From contig CAIZSE010000160.1 of the NCBI GenBank assembly GCA_903935585.1, positions 1 to 64,000 on the forward strand: a DNA stretch of 64,000 nt, read 5' to 3'. The notes under the pieces are model-generated. The model was not told the origin of the DNA, searched no databases, and worked only from the letters and a program-made list of their open reading frames with translations. The translations under genes and the position numbers were made by a program. Below, piece by piece: positions 62,001-64,000 of this stretch (position 1 is its first letter; every line of letters begins with the position of its first letter). This DNA comes from an uncultured Burkholderiales bacterium (lineage in GTDB: Bacteria > Pseudomonadota > Gammaproteobacteria > Burkholderiales > Burkholderiaceae_C).

Positions 62001-64000
62001 GCATGGGCCTGGAACTCGTGCGCGAATCCATTGCCAACCAACCTTTTTACGCGGTGGTGCTGCCGGTGGTTGGGCGTTCTCTGGCCGATGTGTTTCCGTT
62101 CGTCGACGACTTTTTGGCCCGCGTTGAAAGTGTGGCCAACAACCCCGTCGGTGCCATCGGTCAGGTAGAGGCTATTTTTGAAAGTGCGCTGGGCATCACC
62201 GATAACAACAGTCTGCGTGCCGAAGACCAGATCTTTGCGCTTAGCCTCAACGGCGACACGCTGGATGTTTACCTCAAGCTTGACAAGGTGTTCGAGCAGA
62301 AGTTCGGCTTCAGTCTTGACTTGCAGCAGCTGGCTGCGCTGGCAGGCCCCAGCGCGCTCGCCGGCCTAGACTTTGTGGATGGCTTGGCCGATGTCATCAA
62401 CCCCGGCGCAGCGGGCAACATCACTTTTGCGGCCATGGCCAAGTTGCAGGTGCAAGCGGGCATCCGTTTTGGTGGTAACAGCCCTGAGTTCTTTCTTTAT
62501 GACTACAACGCAAGCCGCTTGCAAACGGTGGCGGTGGCTGCCTTCGGGTCGGCCATTTTCGCCAATCGCAGCGCCAGTCTGAGCAACGACAACAAGGCCG
62601 CCATATTGCGCGACATGCGCCAGGTGATCACTGGTCTTGGCAGCGGTGTCGAGCGTATCAGCGCCAGCGTCAACACCTACTGGCTCAGCGGCAACGAGGC
62701 CGGCAACACCGATGCGGTGCACGGGTCTAATCAGCTGGCCGGTCGCCGCCAGGCGGCGGTGATGGATCTGCAAAACTGGTTGAGCAGCCAGCTGGGCATC
62801 AAGATTGAGTTGTTTGCTGGTGAGCAACAGCAACTCGGCAGTGCCGCAGGCCAGAAGCTTTTCAGCCAGGTCACAGCCTACAGGGTGGTCAGCGTGCCGC
62901 CCGAGCAGGCCCGAGGGACCTACGCCACCATCGGCTTGCGCGTGGCTGGACAGGACCTTTACATGGGCTTTGAGGCCGGTCCAGTCAAACTGGGTGTGGT
63001 GGGCGGCTGGGCGGCCATCGACCGTGACGGCTTGGCCAGCACCCCAGACTACGCCAGCTTCACCATCAAGATCGACCAGGTGCGTGGCACGCGGGTGGAC
63101 GACGGCCGCTTCTACCTGGGCAGCGAGCGCATCAGCGACAACTTCGCCACCGCGCTGGAGGGTGCTTTTGGCATGAACCTGCCCTTGTCGATGAGCTTTT
63201 CCGTGGGCACGTTGTCATTGGGAAATTTCACGGCCTCTACCACCCAGGCCGGGTTGGTGGGCTTTCTCAATGGCGCCTCCGGTGTGGTGTCCTCTCAAAA
63301 ACTGCTCAACATCAGCGTGCCCAATGTCCAAAATATCATGGACGACTACCTCAGCGAGTTCAGCTTGCTGGGCATGCTCAACGACCCGACGCGCATCATC
63401 GACGGCGTCGATGGTGCGCTGGGCGTGGTGCAGGACACGTTGGGTGCAGAGTTCACGCGTGACATTCCGCTGATTGGCACCAAACTTGGTGACGCAGGCA
63501 ACTTTGTGCGCGATGTGCGCACGGGCCTGTTACAGGATCTGCGGAAAAAACTCTCGGGTGAGGGTGGTGGCGCTATCGGCATTGTGCGCAGCTCGCTGTG
63601 GGACTTGTTTGGTACCGGTGGGCTGAACATCATCCTAGACGGAGACGATGCCGGCACCGACATCGGCATCAGTGATGTGCAGGTGGCCTGGTTTGACAAG
63701 AATGGTGTCAAGCTCTCCGCTTGGGTGGTCGGCCAGATGCCAGCCGGTGCCGAGGACGCGATCCAGTTCAACATGAAGCTGGGCAAGAAACTGGTGGGCG
63801 CCAGCGTCGACATTCCGCTGGACTTTAACCTTCCTGGCTTCTCGCTCGACATTGACGGCGGCTTTGCCTTTGACTTGAGCTGGGCCTTTGACTTTGGTTT
63901 TGGGCTGAGCGTGTCCAGCGGCTTTTACCTCAGCACCAACCGGGACACCAAACCCGAATTGCGCATTGAGGCGCTGGCCTACCTCAGCGGGCAGGGCGGC
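41093..64000 (+). CDS. Giant LEPR-XLL-domain modular repeat protein, 3' truncated by the window (>=7,636 codons)
   Basis: Start MSRARSLPSAVRLEVLEQRILLSADLPVSG; read in frame 2 to ...NTNRDTKPELRIEALAYLSGQGG at 64000. The supplied track shows no stop-terminated frame-2 ORF after 41093, as expected if the frame is continuously open. In-frame TGA at 41075 bounds the start (ATG 41093 or TTG 41078). Confidence 0.96.
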   Translation, partial: MSRARSLPSAVRLEVLEQRILLSADLPVSGTTDLLSSQSVQTAPAQLLSDLGTETTPPEWVPPSSEPLQLRWPSGSLMDLEPAQQAGQMLQLDSGLTLTGTGQWNGPLLNAGVVAPGESPGVLQVQSFEQGAAGVLQLEIGGSRPGSGQSEVLDGHDQVVVSGQARLQGLLSLDFINDFRPTAGQVFDVMTWSSRQGTFSAYSGLYAGNGLYMKPIYESDRLRLVATALPGLAQLSLADVPQAQTALDQWLTQLANQVTQTTVSLDASLEVAGMRLSGQWQVSVGLLAGNQVETTLTATEVSAQWSVPGLTGALDHLSGSLVMGAGDLRLNLQGSGALAVGDGPSMAGDFTLAYEQLSGRMVVSAQGLNLQLGDPSRGPALSLSGGALNLSSGAGQYSLTLTGDGALHAIEGASFQGRLSYRAGSQIPVARFEAQDASVQLGSLGSVRGNVGFASQTVVADGLTTQELRMGVQLASASLNMGLISLSASSGALGVVWRTSTSTTGLGQAIRHTAMQGVLDVSLALDAAVQISGQRVRLSYNPGEQALLRSVTMADGTDLLVDLAAGAMQLSGRFAAQVQGLAQFEGDLSLDVQKKVRLLSNGQAVELTEYALSGSRAAMSFMPGVGSGGALTALDAELALVYAKDQAGNSWLSSRGTAGAMVVGGFAIDQIDSAQWSINRAITLSAALSGVTVDWSDARRFLLGTGRQFVLDQVGEVLTLPVQGRIALGDNSLSGQLLLTHDRADNSWNLSVANAQWLLAAGPAFVRLNQVSGQLRIDADRRRSGELLGQVSIGGIAGLSLTATAARVAFNGVAGTYALTLTNATLGIEGFGQISGNLSISRQTTPTGERLLIAGTSLSATVGAAGAQLQVSNARMGLILSTDALGQGGYALVAEGGVSLSTTGDLVSLSALQARVEINRLGSSLNEVLTLGDGSSVALVFDDERPRSAVSIMGANLQVGSWGSVSGDLRIVSQMVTIGAITRQQLEIGVENLSAALAMGGPSVGLSGGRAALLLFNETVNNQNLLRYALQAEGQATLAGVSGLSLSAQRMQVAINRSGAAIERSIATPAGWLQMAQTEGETRLRGYASVGVGSWFSAEGEVFLESRQNQSVTLSDGSTASVNMLLLGGSGLSATVSAGASLALGDVTLAMAMSSETGSATRRWITSSATVGSASIDALAQVQIELGMLDINRQLNSDGSLYLFNDEKVINWRPTDTSAGLPLVINATNALVIDSQVSRLAAAVKGRLDIGGASIEGTFHITEASTTVNGQVLPAWALLASQASVALQANGASARIENVTGHLLIAANGVSGTLSGDGSVTGIDGVSASGSLVASFSDNRLQLAGSLEMAVTGVGQLSGNFSVIKEPSVFSVPEFERKTATVSVGGTSEETTAGGQITTARLRLSLSDASGKFTREGLYSLGWGGQNQSFETLSGVGAAARPVTDEELASRIQAALERLAVVGQGNVRVSGTRSTGFELEFIGVLAGQHVALATAAGGDGLWLAQPPDPADRDDWGVIEETGAMQVSRSEVQQLTLNRSSGSGQTFTLALGGVVTAPIAFNAAGTAVNERQLLTLTAANRAAGQFWLVLDGQASSKVRYSADPTYHTAQLQSALEGLVGAGNVTVSYKQGYTGNNSIDYLIEFRGARAGMDLSSLQAVSSAGDIVLQVGTLRQGSPGYSVVQQARAIEAALQASLGTGSVSVAYDPASSLGSSRFQISFTGGLAGRDQSTLLTAVSGAGLSASVSTMRNGQAAVGAVQTVRLYDEAVVGTFELGLWFQGRTYTTGALPFNASASQVQAALLSAQSSTGQSLAQLGVQTTVQLLTETQGSKVWQVAFGGNAESVDLDLLQGRITSTVPAPDASLSIQRQASTSSETQRLSLGSPGGRVRLSLEGVSGSTDVLDLATLTPELLRSALASLSGIGSVDKLQVTAVAGSSGAYDIRFAGSLAGRDMARLLVSPVQTLSLAMAGGLRPSHLQLNLAGSAESTPEFNMAGLSDAQLAQSLQLLIGMLPDLNAGQVRVQARADAPLSFDISFVNALAGASLPAVQAVVSRKVEVSTERLLIGASSVNAQVGGAGAGVTVQNGELALLVQKRPDASTGYALQMTGQAALSGFGGSVSLSAGAQLRVNAMGEAVSVTVPTGVNSSAVLTFADGMARQELLITNGRIDVSGLGYVQGDLKLITTRLLINGVITTDLSIGFENAGGTLTLGGAQAALTGGQGALMLRHEVDAGGVVTRRIALQADGTVALQANGVSLNSAMRLSYNRWGDALQATVATPTGDYQLGLLVGETRLVGQTELTLASTLVVSGNLSIESRLAQTVTLSNGVQVQVNQLIIGGTQVSAGVRSGSDTIAALGGIDIAAVVSTEVVASGAPRGWITSSATLGSVSVAGYSLQDLQTAQLNINRAYDAVSGRLVDAANHATQAAQAVIDWSTSAQTLTLSASQSVVLAQALPRFEIPVSGTIDIGGAKVSGNFKITLDQNGGDRIWTIDAQGASVGYRSGGAYVGIENASGTLVFGPGSTRSGSLSGTAVIEGLGGVSVAGSFSTSFSGTGLNFSGTAMTLTVAGFGQISGNLSVSRTSGGQILLAATGVSASIGAGGTGISVSNASLGLYIAGLAENSAGYALVANGSASLDGFAGVSMAANAQVRINTLGQTLNTNIGGVDLVFAERSRVQEVAISSGSLTVVGLGTLSGALAITSTTWVNGSNQTVQDVRIGLSGVSGTLTLGALSATLSSGAGALLLKKVGSANSTHAVQIEGDVVLAGAGVNLSANRMRVAYNRLGSAVDGLEVSTGSGHYTVNLLNNETRVSGQASATVAGLSLSGEVFLEVQTGITQTLADGVTVTLDQTLLGGTGLSLSYASGGSTLAQFGGVDLALVFSQNTADASQRWLTALGNLGSIEVMGQSLADLSSAQLRLNQAIDAAGNLIEDNSRAVLNWAGSQARTIALSAVDSGKQALINMADRRWEIPVDGALDFGAARLAGQFNIVLDKDLITGNRIWDIQATGVAVTVSAADVSVALTQGAGSLYLNGNQRSGSISGLASISGLAGLSLEGALSANFDANGLFLSGNNVAVTVEGFGRMAGDFAVSKNGSGATSTLTVGLNNISADFGGVSINDGQLGLYAGRNALGEAGYALVAQGIASVSGLSGLSLNANAAVRINTLGEALSRTITVGSGSVAVEFANGLAVQELLIREGTLTIDGLGSLSGDLGIRAQTERSGTTTTSTLRIGLSGLSGSLTPGGVGATLTGGNGALLIEKVSTSTVTTSRYAVQVGGSLALSGIDGVTLQAQALSVAYNRLGRAVDNEVIATGSGDYLMNLLDNETRIRGQMDVSVAGVLSISGDMFIESRTAANAANVGLSDGSSVSVDQLIFGGAGIQAALGNSSVGASLRDVDVAVVLSTERGSGSPRRWLSAQALVGGATVQGYALADLRSVQLLVNSELLAGALVLDGTRAVIDWNGPANSSQTLVAISSNQNLAFAQGQRVFAMDVDARMALGPASLSGRFNIALDSSALGDKAWRIDASGVDVALQANGASVGLRNGTGQLWLGKDADSGLYGASQRSGSISGTASVTGVSDLSLTGTFAARFDSQGNLGLAGAVEMDMAGFAKASGQFAVSQNALLTATPQTQNASQSAGASLSVSETQRGGQQSASTFSLKVAEGSDSSLRVREGLYGFGWNGASVQVRLLASDADAVWASKLQSAMVALFGSGNATVSGSVSSGFAITLAGTRLGEAVTGLSLVPPADPGLRDDWGSNYLVAQATATTGAVHALDLMPAGTAGAIRLGFDFQAVSNTVMRLTGYDSASGRFREGHYQLSFGERTASVSSLSASGTALSDIEFVSRLRVGLDSLFGTGAVQVSGTRIAGFAIEFIGPWSGQAIAVDSVAGGSGLFMRAPLDLAAGLSALDQSQVISQAVSASVPTAYTFNVQVPAGGATVNADSFALQFEGNPRSANIKFVNLQDSQGRHIIDALMVLTGSRAAYTTKLLVASADGQPQKVYQSADLTVRQLSSPGNSQLYEISFTGALTGKVLGWGALSASNTGATAGVQYLLAGKSGSTATAAGAVHALDRFDPALRGSFTLGLTVAGVSYTTSQIDLQASAAALEAALLMARSSGNVSLASTGVNVTGTLNSQGQWQISFGGAAVGQRIAPLTRTVLAQAAPSATLAVQSSGLSTAAGHYSTAAIDFAQFNNTSTGGTVLRDALLAARTADGRVFSNAGVTVSTSYDSAARQWRVSLGGAAVAQRFEPLQGEVVPLVAAQASLAQGVTGSTSNEVQHLSLNQAGAFQLGFNGRYTAVLQTAGLSAAALQAALESLSGVGAGQVRVSAAGEGQWDIAFQGALAGRNVAALQVQAVRTLDLGLGDSQWADALRLRLVGQTDWARSIERVSGTTDAAWRSLLLSELQTALQSLPGVGRGNLLLQAVDGSSGRFYLVASAGLQGKSLPAIEVQLFRPVSEPDNYLHVGVSGATVSVGTASAGLQIQQAELGLVISRSTPAQIGVTAPAPGYALYAAGQASLNGFAGQVSLQADAVIQINTLGRAVDQSVKTGLTSLNRNVTFSDGLVRKEITILQGTVAVAGVAQVSGQLKLVSTTQTVSGQVVTDIRIGVDQASGSLSAGSASLTLSDGTGAVVLRHTSSGGTVSTQYALVAEGAVAVTGVPGLQVQADSLRIAVNRWGADLSQDVATARGSYRMELKDNETRARGQMTIDVAGALKASGELFIESRTNQSVRLSDASNVTVNQLILGGAGLSAQLGNDTIGARMQDAALAVVISTEVVSGAQTARRWLTSKAQLASAELAAGVTATITQGSLDINRQFASSGGLLAPGGVVIDWNGADDQQSMALTLAPGRSVQLADGQQVFQLALTGELLFGPARLGGSFTLGLQEGSAGAQSWTVDARNAYASMTASGATVALSNGSGRILIGPNGEKSGSVLGVASVTGVDGLGLKGTLATRFDAAGNFQLAGALELDISGFASLSGEFAVTKQSPARIEVEPAISRGQTEAAGSVSELAIGGVMSATQFRLSAAGTGIDGRPIFREGLYVFTFGGASQTVNSLDGSGQALEDAAFASVLGSGLNQLLGANAVTVSGSRSTGFVVALTGNGYNGRLVTGLGMTAPADPSYKDDWGSVSVTASATAASASRHHLLLVPQGSNISGAKFALTLNQPGGSRSTADIRYIADKNRQAVAIQEALEALVGRGKVSVQFDSNSAGVSSQAYFFNFAQGITVNTLTAQAFTTDTSGALIPNVIRVSAQTTALAAGTAATGTVQAIDLHDESLRGSFTLSFTDNSITYSTANIAFNASAAQLRAALLAAVGNQASFASRGGDVQVAFVGSLGNQQWQVGFTGSALGRQIGVMSGEITQIERAPAAQMARIADGATRSETQRITAPAGSGVFALAYGGQSTAPLAASVSALALQSALEALAGIGQGNVQVTDRAGGWDVAFVAALAGRDMALLRFSELQTLDLRLGDGLADGVGLRLSGQNSWAQQLDLRGKLPGEIRILLQAGLASMPQIGANNITAHASAQAGVFHLVASGSLAGGALPGVVAGLTRHVEPAPDYLLIGAANVNGTIGGPSAGARLSNGQLAMAISRAAGQSAGYALQASGSVSLQGFGNAVTLNATGSVAVNTLGRAVDLQVPTGLSTPAASLVFAEPTRIQQLIVNQGDLTVQGLGTLSGALAVTATYHKVDGIDTTDVRIGLGNVQGQLNAGGLQASLSNGAGAVLLRSQVGIGTSYAVQAEGNLSFNAGNAVTITAERLQITLNRWGSDLAETVRTADGLYEVSLVDGESRIRGRMGVAVAGVLTAQGDLFLETINNQSARLSDGTTLAVDQLILGGADLGIALSAGGGLGASLSEVNLLAVVATERGGQGRRWLGASATAGQASVAGYALGQISQASLQINRALSSSIHVAGTADAAVIDWSQANLVRDIRPDLVLGFAHSGRKMDIQAQAQLQLGEARMDGQFGLTLETPAGGDRWKLSATDASLGLVVGGVGLRLTDVQGTLYLLAGGGRQGSVSGQAELVGVPGLSLSGDLAASFDGNGRLQLAGAAELQVLGMASLEGNFLIDRTVVDQRSQIRVAIADLTTEFTVPGGLGSAKLQDGRLLVLLGTAADGQSGYAMQGSATAIIDTPLVDLTGQVQVRGNTLGRAFNLSQNVGGTSVQMALAETPQRAAVDFGQLDALLTDLLGDGMSFVAGGLSDLKTSISPEFERDAQGNAMGTDNINDHPMAADLPLIGTSLTQLMAADRILAIGDYTRRYMGQSGSDLNNLPSPVYGSVNQPSLRGLLSYLQTHWLPTIGASADALQVVMGEQGLSLRFDQKLHFSTGTEVVFGAEAEQLGLSIDGAIKVNIGVEVDAAFDLALNWGGTRSGASFNLQRFNVLAKASVDDIDITASLGPLAASLGDVKRQMGSLLLEIGGQMQKATNGSLSFVKTVDKIEVVLPVYAQLGSLDLAAGKTPTIRISGSPFAGQITWRTENFDAIGDFSRLSVVDLVLMFPDFIDALATVTQDERIAQALPFLDAGLDQLLLFGEGFKSSVYDKIDFYKPRVDLMSLSSVTVAQVTASDGSVINALFNPLGGFSADFLDKKEVTVYRVTAGVTETLGTYAIERVIDGKTLALSGAQISGAGLHAVIHDERTLITTLQEFIAAVNRSGVLPVGMQIVFDPVHRTFGVPLYFREQFDPFDVPLDFNLGVEGFALSTRASASMSVYVEGTLGFFADLDGRTLIGNKGSAAAGSNLFSDSTFLFDSTMLGYAMELGGEKYTVVGIASGGRSVTLDRQVQAGAQQLGYILREDRFSMGIENVALNAGIQASISDLEVGLQLGFLKATAGGQGSGSGLQLSATAGVSLDKNPGSGNALDKRFAFSEIRTSNIHFNLQGTAQAKLRGLRVDPGVGADIPLAPNIELSLTALDLFNPGATRTVLQNPSFAADIPALVRAGTVGARDLVIIMPDLGAAFDFKNLSFSDIVDATRMGLELVRESIANQPFYAVVLPVVGRSLADVFPFVDDFLARVESVANNPVGAIGQVEAIFESALGITDNNSLRAEDQIFALSLNGDTLDVYLKLDKVFEQKFGFSLDLQQLAALAGPSALAGLDFVDGLADVINPGAAGNITFAAMAKLQVQAGIRFGGNSPEFFLYDYNASRLQTVAVAAFGSAIFANRSASLSNDNKAAILRDMRQVITGLGSGVERISASVNTYWLSGNEAGNTDAVHGSNQLAGRRQAAVMDLQNWLSSQLGIKIELFAGEQQQLGSAAGQKLFSQVTAYRVVSVPPEQARGTYATIGLRVAGQDLYMGFEAGPVKLGVVGGWAAIDRDGLASTPDYASFTIKIDQVRGTRVDDGRFYLGSERISDNFATALEGAFGMNLPLSMSFSVGTLSLGNFTASTTQAGLVGFLNGASGVVSSQKLLNISVPNVQNIMDDYLSEFSLLGMLNDPTRIIDGVDGALGVVQDTLGAEFTRDIPLIGTKLGDAGNFVRDVRTGLLQDLRKKLSGEGGGAIGIVRSSLWDLFGTGGLNIILDGDDAGTDIGISDVQVAWFDKNGVKLSAWVVGQMPAGAEDAIQFNMKLGKKLVGASVDIPLDFNLPGFSLDIDGGFAFDLSWAFDFGFGLSVSSGFYLSTNRDTKPELRIEALAYLSGQGG
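43620..45186 (+). repeat. Super-repeat A, copy 1
   Basis: VEINRLGSSLNEV...RYALQAEGQATLAGVSGLSLSAQRMQVAINRSG...EVFLESRQNQSVTLSDGS...RRWITSSATVGS...GVGQLSGNFSVIK. Approximate limits. Confidence 0.8.
45187..47262 (+). repeat. Cassette B1 inserted in the super-repeat array
   Basis: Starts after SGNFSV; FTREGLYSLGWGGQNQSF...DRDDWG...; several LQAAL...VTV...F.GALAGRD units; ends VSRKVEVSTERLLIGASSV. Confidence 0.75.
47263..48832 (+). repeat. Super-repeat A, copy 2
   Basis: LRVNAMGEAVSV...ARQELLITNGRIDVSGLGYVQGDL...NLSIESRLAQTVTLSNGVQVQVNQLIIGG...RGWITSSATLGS...GFGQISGNLSVSR. Approximate limits. Confidence 0.8.
48833..50363 (+). repeat. Super-repeat A, copy 3
   Basis: VRINTLGQTLNTN...VQEVAISSGSLTVVGLGTLSGAL...EVFLEVQTGITQTLADGVTVTLDQTLLGG...QRWLTALGNLGS...GFGRMAGDFAVSK. 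Confidence 0.8.
50364..51947 (+). repeat. Super-repeat A, copy 4
   Basis: VRINTLGEALSRTI...VQELLIREGTLTIDGLGSLSGDL...DMFIESRTAANAANVGLSDGSSVSVDQLIFGG...RRWLSAQALVGG...GFAKASGQFAVSQ. Confidence 0.8.
51948..54450 (+). repeat. Cassette B2 inserted in the super-repeat array
   Basis: RVREGLYGFGWNGASVQV...LRDDWGSNYL...REGHYQLSFGERTASVSS...multiple LQAALESLSGVGAGQVRV...FQGALAGRN units; ends VQLFRPVSEPDNYLHVG. Confidence 0.75.
54451..56043 (+). repeat. Super-repeat A, copy 5
   Basis: IQINTLGRAVDQSV...VRKEITILQGTVAVAGVAQVSGQL...ELFIESRTNQSVRLSDASNVTVNQLILGG...RRWLTSKAQLAS...GFASLSGEFAVTK. Confidence 0.8.
56044..57762 (+). repeat. Cassette B3 inserted in the super-repeat array
   Basis: IFREGLYVFTFGGASQTVNS...YKDDWGSVSV...LQSALEALAGIGQGNVQVTDRAGGWDVAFVAALAGRD; ends LTRHVEPAPDYLLIGAANV. 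Confidence 0.75.
57763..59289 (+). repeat. Super-repeat A, copy 6
   Basis: VAVNTLGRAVDLQV...IQQLIVNQGDLTVQGLGTLSGAL...DLFLETINNQSARLSDGTTLAVDQLILGG...RRWLGASATAGQ...GMASLEGNFLID. Confidence 0.8.
59600..64000 (+). other. Post-array region of the giant protein, distinct from super-repeat A
   Basis: From AAVDFGQLDALLTDLLGDGMSF onward, the A landmarks (INTLG, RRW.TS, LSDG...VDQLILGG) are absent; contains PLIGTSLTQL (~59786) and RDIPLIGTKLGDAGNFVRDVRTGLL (~63460). Confidence 0.65.

Noticed and set aside
41139-63852. Dozens of 60-300 aa ORFs listed on both strands in this region
   Set aside because: All lie within the single open frame 2 and occupy other frames; they are artefacts of the ORF caller omitting the stop-less giant ORF.

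Overview
The window looks like a chromosomal segment from a Burkholderiales (probably Comamonadaceae-type) beta-proteobacterium; the taxonomy is inferred from gene content and order. About 1-40.8 kb is mostly housekeeping: a livJ-like 3' end, tRNA-Ser(GGA), an Arg/Lys/Orn decarboxylase, fabI, a yejABEF-type peptide ABC transporter, rimP-nusA-infB-rbfA-truB, typA, smpB/ratA/rnfH, guaB-guaA, a TadA gene fused to a haloalkane-dehalogenase-like hydrolase, ldcA, a penicillin acylase, a RecQ-like helicase with a phosphoribosyltransferase-like tail, and a 7TMR-DISM histidine kinase with an OmpR-type response regulator. The main feature is missing from the supplied ORF track because it has no stop codon inside the window. 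From ATG 41093 to base 64000, frame 2 is one uninterrupted reading frame of at least 7,636 codons. It starts with a LEPR-XLL-type N-terminus (LEVLEQRILLSADL) and encodes a giant, apparently cysteine-free, modular protein. It has about six copies of a ~510-530 aa super-repeat. Three of these are interrupted at the same internal site by homologous 'cassettes' built from smaller beta-sandwich-like repeats, and a different, non-repetitive region follows from ~59.6 kb. A two-component system lies immediately upstream, and 10-bp-phased direct repeats (GGTGAGTCTC-GGTAAGTTTT-GGTAATTTTT) sit in the promoter region, which suggests dedicated regulation. No CRISPR array, rRNA, integrase or transposase was recognised.
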